Shown piece by piece: positions 25,057-32,758 of a stretch of DNA of 46,589 nucleotides. The DNA is from Lysinibacillus sp. FJAT-14745. GTDB lineage: Bacteria > Bacillota > Bacilli > Bacillales_A > Planococcaceae. The position numbers and the translations under genes were made by a program. Below the pieces are notes generated by a model. The model saw only the letters and a program-made list of their open reading frames with translations. It was not told the DNA's origin and made no database searches. The stretch covers positions 263,350-309,938 of the forward strand of contig NZ_LITM01000006.1 in the NCBI RefSeq assembly GCF_001275675.1. The letters are read 5' to 3'. How positions within the stretch are numbered: the stretch's first letter is position 1; every line of letters begins with the position of its first letter.

Positions 25057-25752
25057 ATGACGAAAAAAAAGAAGAAAAAACCGATACTATCGCCTTCCGC
25101 TCAATTAGGCATGATAGCATTATTAATTCCAATAGCGATAACTGTTTGTGTTTTCGCTTTTTTTGCATGGAAGGAGCTACAAACATTACCTATATTTGAA
25201 AAATTAGCAAAGCAAAAAGAACTAGAAGAAATTCAACAAAATTTCGATATGAACATTCCTGAGCAATATATTCCTATCTATGTAGCAGCGGAAGAGAAAT
25301 ATGGTGTGCCTTGGACGTTGCTTGCCGCCCATCATCGAATTGAAACACGCTTTTCTTCAATGAAATCGCTCGTTTCATCAGCTGGGGCTGAAGGCCCGAT
25401 GCAATTTATGCCTTGTACATTTGTCGGCTGGCAACATCCTTCCTGCTCGGGATTAGGAAAGGGGGATATATCGAAGGTAGAATTAATGAATTTAGAAGCC
25501 ATAAAAAAATATGGTGGGTATGGCGTAGATGCTAATGGAGACGGCATTGCTGATCCTTATGATATTGAGGACGCTATATTTAGTGCCGCGAATTATTTAT
25601 CGAAAAATGGTGCAGCAGATGGTCATATTAAGCAAGCTGTTTATAAGTACAATCACAGTGATGAATATGTGGAAAAGGTGTTACATTATTTCAATGTGTA
25701 TAATGACTATCATGATGAATTAAAGGAAGCAGTCGTTTATAAAGAAAAGTAA
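25057..25752 (+). CDS. Membrane-anchored lytic transglycosylase
   Basis: A 231-residue protein with a Lys-rich N terminus and one membrane segment (about residues 18-38), placing the rest outside the cell. The lysozyme-like domain (about 70-215) has YGVPWTLLAAHHRIETRF with catalytic Glu96, then GAEGPMQFMPCTFVGW, and the DANGDGIADPYDIEDAIFSA block (165-185) typical of SLT_2/MltB-like enzymes. It should cleave peptidoglycan glycan strands with formation of 1,6-anhydro ends. ATG 25057 is preceded by weak AGGTGTG. It is transcribed away from mscL. A half-repeat and a 37-bp array begin 28 bp after its stop. Confidence 0.87.
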   Translation: MTKKKKKKPILSPSAQLGMIALLIPIAITVCVFAFFAWKELQTLPIFEKLAKQKELEEIQQNFDMNIPEQYIPIYVAAEEKYGVPWTLLAAHHRIETRFSSMKSLVSSAGAEGPMQFMPCTFVGWQHPSCSGLGKGDISKVELMNLEAIKKYGGYGVDANGDGIADPYDIEDAIFSAANYLSKNGAADGHIKQAVYKYNHSDEYVEKVLHYFNVYNDYHDELKEAVVYKEK

Positions 25753-25779
25753 AATACCATATTGTAATTTGGCAAAACG

Positions 25780-25808
25780 GTTGATTTCCGTTCCGACAGG
25801 GCGCTTTG
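25780..25808. repeat. Half copy of the 59-bp dispersed palindrome
   Basis: GTTGATTTCCGTTCCG plus ACAGGGCGCTTTG corresponds to one arm and part of the core of the elements at 17317 and 41694. The other arm is absent, and the sequence changes at about 25809 into the 37-bp array. Confidence 0.65.
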
Positions 25809-25810
25809 TT

Positions 25811-25996
25811 GTTGACGCTTCGTTTTCGCACAGATAAAACATTTGTCGCTGACGCTTCGCTTTCGCACAGATAAAACATTTGTCGCTGACGCTTCGCTTT
25901 CGCACAGATAAAACATTTGTCGCTGACGCTTCGTTTTCGCACAGATAAAACATTTGTCGCTGACGCTTCGCTTTCGCACAGATAAAACATTTGTCG
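25811..25996. repeat. 37-bp tandem repeat, five units
   Basis: GACGCTTCG starts at 25814, 25851, 25888, 25925 and 25962, an exact 37-bp period. Each unit reads on through TTTTCGCACAGATAAAAC (or CTTTCGC...) and ATTTGTCGCT. It is the same sequence family as the 36-bp units at 2041-2355, with one extra base. Units abut directly. Frames on the minus strand (LCESEASATNV-like) are a by-product of the repeat. Confidence 0.93.
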
Positions 25997-26109
25997 TATC
26001 GAAACCAAAGCATAAGTATGTTTACGTTCCATTTCAGGACTCGACACTCATAAGAAAGCGAGGTAATGATTCTCATCATTTCCTTGACTTTGGTTTTTCA
26101 AAAACAAAT

Positions 26110-26137
26110 AAAGAGCCATCAAAAATGATGGCTCTTT
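26110..26137. terminator. Terminator of the GlsB/YeaQ-type gene
   Basis: A 12-bp perfect stem AAAGAGCCATCA / TGATGGCTCTTT with a 4-nt A loop. A T-rich tract (ATTTGTTTT) follows on the minus strand. It may work both ways. Confidence 0.82.
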
Positions 26138-26146
26138 ATTACATAT

Positions 26147-26404
26147 TTAGGTTGCTTTACGCATACTCTTTAAAATAATGCTTACAATGAAAATCAGCAC
26201 TACAGCACCGATTAATGCTGGAAATACGTAAAAATTACTAACTCTCCAACCCCAGTTGCCAAGAACCATACTACCAATCCAAGAACCGACAACCCCTGCA
26301 ACAATATTTCCGATGATGCCGCCGGGTATATCTTTACCTAAAATAACGCCAGCTAACCAACCTAATACTCCGCCGATGATTAAATACCAAATGAAGCTAA
26401 TCAT
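26147..26404 (-). CDS. GlsB/YeaQ/YmgE-family stress membrane protein
   Basis: An 85-residue, very hydrophobic protein with three membrane segments (about 3-22, 28-48 and 58-79) and glycine-rich faces (GGVLGWLAGVILG, GGIIGNIVAGVVGSWIG). This is the pattern of the transglycosylase-associated family, small proteins often induced by general stress. The ATG at 26402-26404 follows AGGAGATG on the minus strand. It stands alone with a terminator 10 nt behind it. No enzymatic role is established for the family. Confidence 0.88.
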   Translation of the reverse strand: MISFIWYLIIGGVLGWLAGVILGKDIPGGIIGNIVAGVVGSWIGSMVLGNWGWRVSNFYVFPALIGAVVLIFIVSIILKSMRKAT

Positions 26405-26521
26405 TCTTTTTCATCTCCTTAAAATTAAGATATAATGGCGATTGCTTAGTTATGCCCTGAATGGAGCATATTAAACGCGACTAGCTTCTTTAGTAATTAT
26501 TACAAATTCACGCTAAGTTTT

Positions 26522-27253
26522 TTATGACGTAACAACTGTTGCGCCTAATGTATGTTCAAAATGACGTAAAGCCCATTCATGACCTGCAGCATCAAAACTA
26601 GCAACACTATCTGCATAAACAATCGTTGAAATGCCCAAATTATAAGCATCAACTGCTGTATGTAAAATACAAATATCAGTACAAACGCCAACTAAATGAA
26701 TTTCGTTGATCCCTCGTTCATTCATTAAAATCGATAAATTGGTTCCGGCAAATGCACTATAGCGAGTTTTATCGAGCCACATCACTTCTTGTGAAGGTAA
26801 TAAATTTCACCAACTTGCCCGTATAAATAGCCTCCTTAGTGCCACGAATATTATGAGGAGGAAATAGCTTTGTTTCAGGATGGGATGGATCATCTTCCTC
26901 ATGTAGATCATTCGCAAAAACGACAAATTCTTTTTCAGCAATAAATTTTTGAACTAAGGCTGAGATTTTTTTATCTTCATTCAGCAGAGTCTTCCATTTC
27001 TATAGGTGTGAGTTGAATGCAGTTACTGTTGTGGATATCCAAATATCAATTGAATGAAGATAAGCCTCCGGCGGATGTCACGGATTTTGAAAAGAATGAA
27101 TTGTACGTACACAATTCAAAATCCGGATACAATTACGCCAAGGCGAAATTGATCTAATGTTTGACCGGGCTCTCCACAAGTTAGTTTTCCATCAGAAGCG
27201 ACAAAATCATACGTATAATCAATTACTAATAAAGCCTTTTTCAACCTTTTCAC
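26522..27253 (-). pseudogene. pncA: Nicotinamidase (pncA-type) disrupted by a repeat and frameshifts
   Basis: Pieces of one gene lie in order on the minus strand. The N terminus from 27253 reads KALLVIDYTYDFVASDGKLT and CGEPGQTL, with the catalytic Asp. After a 182-bp dispersed repeat, frame ISALVQKFIAEKEFVVFAND then DPSHPETKLFPPHNIRGT continues with the metal-binding His residues. A frame change gives GQVGEIYYLHK. A second gives MWLDKTRYSAFAGTNL and GVCTDICILHTAVDAY, with the catalytic Cys, to the end at 26522. This is the order of Bacillus PncA/YueJ, which deamidates nicotinamide. One insertion and two frameshifts make it non-functional. Confidence 0.85.
26972..27153 (+). repeat. Dispersed multi-hairpin element, copy B, inside pncA
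   Basis: It begins with a 12-bp inverted repeat TATCTTCATTCA (26972-26983) / TGAATGAAGATA (27051-27062). Then come AAGCCTCCGGCGGATGT, hairpin 2 (CACGGATTTTGAA paired with ATTCAAAATCCG, apical GAATTGT-ACGTAC-ACAATTC), and hairpin 3 (CAATTACGCCAAGGCGAAATTG). It ends at about 27153. pncA coding sequence flanks it on both sides. Confidence 0.8.
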
Positions 27254-27340
27254 TCTCTCAATAGGTATAATTTCACTTTTTCATGCCATATTTGGGCCTG
27301 TTTGTCAGAAAAATGATTCGATTTTAATGTTACGAATAGT

Positions 27341-27369
27341 TTGAAAATTGATTTTTCTGAGCGTATAAT
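27341..27369 (+). promoter_or_regulatory. Promoter of the 35-residue gene
   Basis: TTGAAA (27341-27346) and a perfect TATAAT (27364-27369) are separated by 17 bp, 24 nt before the start codon of the small gene. Confidence 0.8.
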
Positions 27370-27393
27370 GTGAAAAAAAGGAGAGTGGTCTAT

Positions 27394-27501
27394 ATGAATA
27401 TGACAGCTATGAAACGTTTAAATCGCCAAGGATTACTTATTGCAGGCTTACATCTGCTAGTGTTACTAAATTTAGCAGCGGATTTCATATTTTCCTCGTA
27501 A
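27394..27501 (+). CDS. Small single-span membrane peptide, 35 residues
   Basis: ATG 27394 is preceded by AAAGGAG at about 10 nt and a near-consensus promoter. The product MNMTAMKRLNRQG followed by LLIAGLHLLVLLNLAADFIF is a basic N terminus plus one hydrophobic helix. A terminator follows at 27550-27596. These signals make a complete, compact transcription unit, so I consider it a real gene although I do not recognise it. A type I toxin-like or small regulatory membrane peptide is possible, but no antisense promoter was identified. Confidence 0.6.
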   Translation: MNMTAMKRLNRQGLLIAGLHLLVLLNLAADFIFSS

Positions 27502-27549
27502 TCTCTTAAAATAATAGAAAGGTGAGTTTAATGCTTGTCCATTATTAAA

Positions 27550-27596
27550 AACAACCGTGAAGGCAAATTTGATTACATGTCCACGGTTGTTTTTTA
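27550..27596 (+). terminator. Terminator of the small membrane-peptide gene
   Basis: AACAACCGTG and CACGGTTGTT form a 10-bp perfect stem around a 22-nt loop, followed by five T residues. Confidence 0.82.
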
Positions 27597-27613
27597 TTGT
27601 CTAAATATAATTT

Positions 27614-27699
27614 CTTTAACTTCTTTCAGCAGTTTTTTTGGTAGCGAAAGCGAAGCGTCAGCTACAGGTGTTTTGGACGCCCGCTGAAAGAAGTTAAAG
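27614..27699. repeat. 17-bp inverted repeat flanking a single 36-bp-type unit
   Basis: CTTTAACTTCTTTCAGC (27614-27630) and GCTGAAAGAAGTTAAAG (27683-27699) are perfect reverse complements. Between them lies a reverse-oriented unit of the 36/37-bp family (GGTAGCGAAAGCGAAGCGTC). The arrangement looks like a hairpin whose loop received a repeat unit. Confidence 0.75.
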
Positions 27700-27740
27700 C
27701 CTCTGGCCGATTCCGGACGCAATTATGCCGAGGCATAATT
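27696..27740 (+). repeat. Minimal derivative of the dispersed element
   Basis: AAAGCCTCTGGC runs almost straight into TCCGGACG and hairpin 3 (AATTATGCCGAGGCATAATT). It keeps both ends of the element but lacks hairpin 2. It lies about 50 bp before the next gene. Confidence 0.7.
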
Positions 27741-27792
27741 AATAATGAATTTTAATAATGAATATTAAAGACACAAACAAAGGAATGATAGC

Positions 27793-28968
27793 ATGACCAC
27801 TAGATTTGATCGAGCGTTTCATGAACTAGAACGTCCATTTGCTTGGTTAGACTTTGATGCATTGGATCACAATATTTTAACCGTACACGACGCTTGTGAA
27901 GAGAAAAATATACGTATCGCGACGAAATCAGTTCGTTCTGTGGAGATATTACGATATTTACAAAAAAATCTACCTAATGTGACGGGAATTATGACGTTTA
28001 CAGCGGCAGAAACAATTTTTTTACTGCAACAGCACTTTGATGATTTACTGCTAGGATATCCGGTGATGGAAGAAGCTGCTGTTCGTCAGTTATTACATTT
28101 CGTGAAGGCGGGGAAAACTGTCACTTTTATGGTGGATAAGCGGGAACATGTCAGATTTTTGGCGGAGCTTGGGCGAGAGCTAGGTGTTCGTGTGCAGGTA
28201 TGTATTGATATTAATGTATCCAATGATTTTAAGGTGCTTTATTTTGGTACAAAACGCTCTTCGCTTCATTCACTTGAGTCACTAACCCCATTCCTCGAAT
28301 ATATTAAAAATCAAGCATTTATTGAGGTAGTTGGAGCAATGGGCTACGAGGCTCAAATTGCAGGAGTCGGTAATCGACCAGCCAATGCTGTTAAAGGAAA
28401 ACTTATTGAAGTAATGCAATTGCAAGCTAAAAAGCAAGTTACCCAGTTTCGTAGATTAGCCATTGCGCATATAAAAGCATATTTTCCAAGCTTGCACTTT
28501 GTAAATGGTGGAGGTTCAGGAAGTATGGCATACACGGCACAACAGAAGGAAGTAACAGAAATTACGGTTGGTTCTGCATTTTATGCACCAGCTTTGTTTG
28601 ATCAATTTACGCATTTACAGCTGGAAAAGGCGGCTGGATTTGCTTTAAGTGTAACAAGAAAGCCAGAAAAAAATATTGTAGTTTGTCACGGAGGAGGCTA
28701 TACGGCGTCTGGGGCAATTAGTGCCGATCGATTACCAGTATTCTATGAGTCAACCTTCTTTTCATATCTTAGCCTAGAAGGAGTAGGAGAAGTTCAGACA
28801 CCGGTTAAAGTAAAGCATAAAAAAGTTAACGTAGGAGACACGTTATATTTTCGACATGCGAAAGCTGGTGAACTGTGTGAAAGATTTCAAAAACTGCATG
28901 GAATTAAAGGGGACAAGTATATAGGAGCATATACAACCTATAGGGGGGATGGACAATGTTTTCTATAG
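27793..28968 (+). CDS. Fold-type III PLP enzyme (amino acid deaminase/aldolase-like)
   Basis: A 391-residue protein of the alanine racemase / D-threonine aldolase superfamily. The PLP lysine is Lys45 in RIATKSVRS. The phosphate-binding and barrel motifs include HFVNGGGSGSM, and the C-terminal domain has VVCHGGGYTASG followed by metal-ligand-like residues. ATG 27793 follows AAAGGAATGA. Its last 13 bases overlap the start of a flavin oxidase gene, so the two proteins are made together and probably act on related substrates. Proteins of this type are annotated as amino acid deaminase/aldolase or YhfX-like; the real substrate is unknown. Confidence 0.8.
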   Translation: MTTRFDRAFHELERPFAWLDFDALDHNILTVHDACEEKNIRIATKSVRSVEILRYLQKNLPNVTGIMTFTAAETIFLLQQHFDDLLLGYPVMEEAAVRQLLHFVKAGKTVTFMVDKREHVRFLAELGRELGVRVQVCIDINVSNDFKVLYFGTKRSSLHSLESLTPFLEYIKNQAFIEVVGAMGYEAQIAGVGNRPANAVKGKLIEVMQLQAKKQVTQFRRLAIAHIKAYFPSLHFVNGGGSGSMAYTAQQKEVTEITVGSAFYAPALFDQFTHLQLEKAAGFALSVTRKPEKNIVVCHGGGYTASGAISADRLPVFYESTFFSYLSLEGVGEVQTPVKVKHKKVNVGDTLYFRHAKAGELCERFQKLHGIKGDKYIGAYTTYRGDGQCFL

Positions 28969-30278
28969 ATAAGTGGAAAAATGGTGAGAAGTGGACAAAC
29001 TGGGCTGGAAATGTCATCTCTTATCCGTCTGAGATGTACTTACCTCGATCTATTGAAGAGGTTACAAATATCGTGAAGCATGCACGTGAGTCAGGAAAAA
29101 CGATTCGTGTCACAGGTGCGGCGCACTCTTTTAGCGCTGTGGCAATGCCTGAGCATATAGCACTTTCTTTACATAATATGCGTGGGCTCATAGCTGTGAA
29201 TGAGGAGAAGCAAGAGGCGACGCTTTGGGCTGGAACGTATTTATATGAAATAGGACCATTGCTTGAGAAGTATGGATTTGCCCTTATAAATATGGGGGAT
29301 ATTCAAGAGCAAACGATTGCAGGAGCAGTGTCAACAGGTACCCATGGAACAGGTGTAACACTCGGTTCGTTATCCTCAACTGTAACAAGATGGGGTTTTG
29401 TAGATGGTACAGGTACTTATAGGGAGCATATGAGAGGAATGGATGATTTATCTGAAGCTCTACATGTTTCACTAGGTATGCTAGGTGTGCTTGTGAAAGT
29501 AACGATTAAGGTGATACCTCTATACAGCTTACATTATGTGAGCACAAGAGCTACTTTAGAAAATGGGTTGGCGATTTTTGCTGAAGATATTCGACAGAAT
29601 CGACATGTTGAGTGGTTTTATTTTCCAGGCAGCGAAACCATTCAAGTGAAGCGGATGAACGCTATAGCGCCTATTTATCAGAGTAATTGGAGTAAGAGAA
29701 TCGAAACATTGAAACTTCAAATAGTAGAGAACGGTGCTTTTTTTGCTATGTCCGAGCTTTGTAAATGGAAGCCTTCGTTAAGTGGTGCAATGAGTAAATT
29801 AGCAGCAGCTAATGTTGTGGAAGGGGAGAAAATGGGGATAAGCTATGAAATTTACCCGTCTCCACGTAGCGTCAAGTTTCAAGAAAGTGAATACGCTATC
29901 CCATTAACGCAATTTGAGGCATGTATAGAGGAAATCCACGCAACCTTTAAAAGTGGGATTTTTAATGTACATTTTCCGTTAGAATGTCGAACTACAGCGG
30001 GGGAAGCAGGTTTTTTAAGTCCTACCCAAGGACAAGAATCAGCGTTTATTGCCTTTCACATGTATAAAGGAATGCAGGAAGAGCCTTATTTTGAATGGAT
30101 CCATACGATGATGATGAAATATAAAGGACGACCACATTGGGGCAAACTAAGTCATTTAACTGCTAATTATGTACAAGAGCTATACCCAGATATCAAAAAG
30201 TTTTTTGCCATTCGAAATCAATATGATCCCGATAATGTATTTTTAACAGGGTACTTAAGAAAATTATTTACATTGTAA
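28956..30278 (+). CDS. FAD-dependent aldonolactone oxidase-like protein
   Basis: A 440-residue flavoprotein of the VAO/PCMH fold with an aldonolactone-oxidase C-terminal domain (D-arabinono-1,4-lactone or L-gulonolactone oxidase type). FAD-binding blocks: residues 52-62 VTGAAHSFSAV, where His57 is the possible covalent flavin site, and STGTHGTG near 125. The C-terminal HWGK motif and the YDPDNVFLTGYL end are typical. ATG 28956 has a GGGGGGAT ribosome site inside the preceding gene. The pair with a PLP enzyme suggests a small oxidative pathway, possibly for a sugar acid or amino polyol. The product would be hydrogen peroxide plus an oxidised lactone. Confidence 0.85.
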   Translation: MFSIDKWKNGEKWTNWAGNVISYPSEMYLPRSIEEVTNIVKHARESGKTIRVTGAAHSFSAVAMPEHIALSLHNMRGLIAVNEEKQEATLWAGTYLYEIGPLLEKYGFALINMGDIQEQTIAGAVSTGTHGTGVTLGSLSSTVTRWGFVDGTGTYREHMRGMDDLSEALHVSLGMLGVLVKVTIKVIPLYSLHYVSTRATLENGLAIFAEDIRQNRHVEWFYFPGSETIQVKRMNAIAPIYQSNWSKRIETLKLQIVENGAFFAMSELCKWKPSLSGAMSKLAAANVVEGEKMGISYEIYPSPRSVKFQESEYAIPLTQFEACIEEIHATFKSGIFNVHFPLECRTTAGEAGFLSPTQGQESAFIAFHMYKGMQEEPYFEWIHTMMMKYKGRPHWGKLSHLTANYVQELYPDIKKFFAIRNQYDPDNVFLTGYLRKLFTL

Positions 30279-30437
30279 GGAAATAGCTATGCACATATTT
30301 TTGGAGGATTTGGAAAAACTGTTGAGAGATTATTTAAAAAATTAAAATTTGAACGAAATGTCAAAATATTCTCCGAAGCGAGATAAAAGTGATACTTAAT
30401 CAGCATGAAAACGATTTCAAATTTTGTATATTATTTA
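30279..30437. other. Gap upstream of the ilvD promoter
   Basis: An 18-codon frame (30289-30345, MHIFLEDLEKLLRDYLKN) with AAGGA upstream directly follows the oxidase stop, but it is too short to trust. No terminator with a convincing stem was seen after the oxidase. The remainder is AT-rich. Confidence 0.3.
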
Positions 30438-30494
30438 AATTGTTCAAACAATTCTAAAAATACTGTTGACTAGACCTTTTTTTCGTACTATGAT
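30438..30494 (+). promoter_or_regulatory. ilvD promoter with upstream palindrome
   Basis: TTGACT (30466-30471) and TATGAT (30489-30494) are spaced by 17 bp, about 130 nt before ilvD. Twelve bases upstream of the -35 box lies the palindrome AATTGTTCAAACAATT (30438-30453), seven-base arms around CA. It matches only about 9 of 15 positions of the CodY motif, so the binding factor is undecided. This promoter is the only clear one before the ilv-leu cluster. Confidence 0.7.
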
Positions 30495-30623
30495 TACAAC
30501 AATTTAACACGTTCGTTCCAGCAGTTAGTCGTCTTCTAGGCGATTGACATATACGTAAAAACGGAATAGACAGAACATTTCGTATATAGCAACGAACATA
30601 GCAATAAATGAGGGGCGTTTAAA

Positions 30624-32294
30624 ATGAGAAGTGACATGATTAAAGTAGGCGTAGATCGTGCGCCACATCGAAGTCTTTTATATGCGACAGGCAAAGTAAA
30701 AGCGAAAGATTTAGGCAAGCCATTTATTGGGGTTTGTAATTCTTATATCGACATTATACCAGGTCACGTTCATTTACGTACATTTGCTGATGTTGTCAAA
30801 GAGGCCATTATTGAAGCGGGTGGTATTCCATTCGAATTTAATACAATTGGTGTAGATGATGGTATTGCAATGGGGCACATTGGAATGCGTTACTCTTTAC
30901 CGAGCCGTGAAATTATCGCAGACTCAGCTGAAACTGTTATTAATGCACACTGGTTCGATGGAGTATTCTATATTCCTAACTGTGACAAAATCACTCCGGG
31001 AATGTTAATGGCAGCAGTTCGTACTAATGTACCGTCAATTTTCGTATCTGGTGGTCCAATGGAGGCAGGTACTTCTGCTACTGGCAAGCAACTTTCATTA
31101 ACATCAGTTTTTGAAGGTGTAGGGGCTCATAAATCAGGCAAAATGTCAGCTGAAGAGCTGTTAGATATCGAAAGCAATGCATGTCCAACATGTGGTTCAT
31201 GTTCAGGAATGTTTACTGCAAACTCTATGAACTGCTTAATGGAAATGCTAGGAGTAGCATTACCAGGTAATGGAACAATCGTAGCTACTTCTGAAGAGCG
31301 TCATAAGCTTATTAAAGAAGCTGCTAAACAATTAGTCCGTATGATTAAAGAGGACATCAAACCTCGTGACATTATTACTAAAGAAGCAATTGATGATGCA
31401 TTTGCACTTGATATGGCGATGGGTGGTTCGACAAATACAGTCCTCCATACATTAGCAATCGCCAATGAAGCTGAAATCGATTATAACATTGAAGATATTA
31501 ATAAAGTTGCAGAGCGTGTGCCATATTTAGCGAAAATTATGCCTGCTTCAGATATTTCAATGGATGATATTAATAAAGCAGGTGGCGTAAGTGCCATTAT
31601 TAATGAATTAGCATCTATTCCAGGTGCCATTCACCCAGATCGACCGACAGTTGCAGGAGTAACAATGGGTGAGCTTGTAAAAGATTATCATATTACAAAT
31701 GATGAAGTTATTCGTACAAAAGATAATCCGTATAGCCCAGTTGGTGGCTTATCCGTGTTATTTGGAAATATTGCGCCAGAAGGTTCTGTTATTAAAGTAG
31801 GAGCTGTAGACCCTTCTATCAAAGTATTCAGAGGCGAAGCAATCGTCTTCGAATCACAAGAAGCGGCACAGGAAAATATCGATAACGGGACAGTTAAAGA
31901 GGGCCATGTAGTCGTCATTCGCTACGAAGGACCAAAAGGTGGCCCAGGGATGCCTGAAATGCTTGCACCAACGTCAGCGATTCAAGGTCGTGGACTTGGT
32001 ACAAAGGTTGCGTTAATCACAGATGGACGTTTCTCAGGTGCATCTCGTGGTATTTCAATCGGACATATTTCACCTGAGGCAGCAGAAGGCGGTCCAATCG
32101 CTTTAGTAGAGAACGGTGACATAATCACAATTGATCTACCAAATCGTACGATCAATTTAGAAGTTTCAGATGAAGTATTAGCTGAACGTCGTGCAAAGCT
32201 ACCGGTATTTGAACCGAAAATTAAGCGTGGTTGGCTAGCAAGATATTCAAAACTAGTAACAAACGCCTCTACAGGTGGCGTTATGAAAATTTAA
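30624..32294 (+). CDS. ilvD: Dihydroxy-acid dehydratase
   Basis: A 556-residue iron-sulfur enzyme that dehydrates 2,3-dihydroxy-isovalerate and its methyl homologue, the third common step of valine and isoleucine synthesis. The cluster-binding and active-site blocks are NCDKITPGM (Cys120) and [11 protein letters not shown] (187-197). [16 protein letters not shown] and GAIHPDRPT are also conserved. ATG 30624 follows GAGGGG. Length is standard. The T-box for ilvB begins only a few bases after the stop codon, so ilvD lies outside the attenuated part of the transcript. Confidence 0.97.
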   Translation: MRSDMIKVGVDRAPHRSLLYATGKVKAKDLGKPFIGVCNSYIDIIPGHVHLRTFADVVKEAIIEAGGIPFEFNTIGVDDGIAMGHIGMRYSLPSREIIADSAETVINAHWFDGVFYIPNCDKITPGMLMAAVRTNVPSIFVSGGPMEAGTSATGKQLSLTSVFEGVGAHKSGKMSAEELLDIESNACPTCGSCSGMFTANSMNCLMEMLGVALPGNGTIVATSEERHKLIKEAAKQLVRMIKEDIKPRDIITKEAIDDAFALDMAMGGSTNTVLHTLAIANEAEIDYNIEDINKVAERVPYLAKIMPASDISMDDINKAGGVSAIINELASIPGAIHPDRPTVAGVTMGELVKDYHITNDEVIRTKDNPYSPVGGLSVLFGNIAPEGSVIKVGAVDPSIKVFRGEAIVFESQEAAQENIDNGTVKEGHVVVIRYEGPKGGPGMPEMLAPTSAIQGRGLGTKVALITDGRFSGASRGISIGHISPEAAEGGPIALVENGDIITIDLPNRTINLEVSDEVLAERRAKLPVFEPKIKRGWLARYSKLVTNASTGGVMKI

Positions 32295-32298
32295 AAAG

Positions 32299-32647
32299 TT
32301 AAAGCGTTGATGAGGTTAAAGGTTCTAGAGCCTTGTATCTACCAGAGAGCCGGTCGTGCTGGAAGCCGGCGATACAACTAGATCCGACATCCCCTCGGAG
32401 CGAGCTATTAAAAGCGTGTTCGCCATTAGATAGCTCCGGGCATAATCGAAAGTGCTCGTTATTAATGAATAAATAATTTATGACACCGTATTGGATGCGA
32501 ATGATCTCGCATTGGTTCATAAATGCTTATATTTATTCACGAGGTAGCAATTATTTGCTATAAAAAAGGGTGGTACCATGGAAAGTCTTTTTCATCCCTA
32601 CGTAAGGTAATTCTTTGCGTGTGGAGAAAAAGGCTTTTTATTTTTTT
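32299..32647 (+). promoter_or_regulatory. T-box riboswitch, isoleucine-type, before ilvB
   Basis: In order: stem I with GCGTTGATGAGG, the AGAGAG bulge (near 32344), GCTG, and the specifier segment GAC-ATC-CCCTCG-GAGC. The long middle region leads to the T-box core AAAGGGTGGTACC (about 32565-32577) and a terminator AGTCTTTTTC / GAAAAAGGCT with T-rich tail (32584-32647). Aligned with the proC T-box, the specifier is AUC (32389-32391), isoleucine. No promoter was recognised between ilvD and stem I. The leader would be fed by read-through from ilvD, unless a promoter lies within the ilvD 3' end. Confidence 0.92.
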
Positions 32648-32758
32648 AGGACGTTACAAAGAGTCTGTCATCTCTTTTCAAGGAGAGAACCAGCTAGTAA
32701 TACTTCACTGATGCGCATTGCTGATGTGAAATTGAATGATAAAAAGGAGGCATATTTG

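Noticed and set aside
25811..25996. 37-bp direct repeats resembling a CRISPR array
   Set aside because: The whole 37-bp period is repeated; there are no spacers.
30438..30453. CodY box before ilvD
   Set aside because: The palindrome AATTGTTCAAACAATT matches only about 9 of 15 consensus positions. It is kept as an unassigned dyad, not as a CodY site.
32615..32758. N-terminal extension of ilvB
   Set aside because: It lies in the T-box terminator and leader and has no family resemblance. ATG 32759 has an excellent ribosome site.
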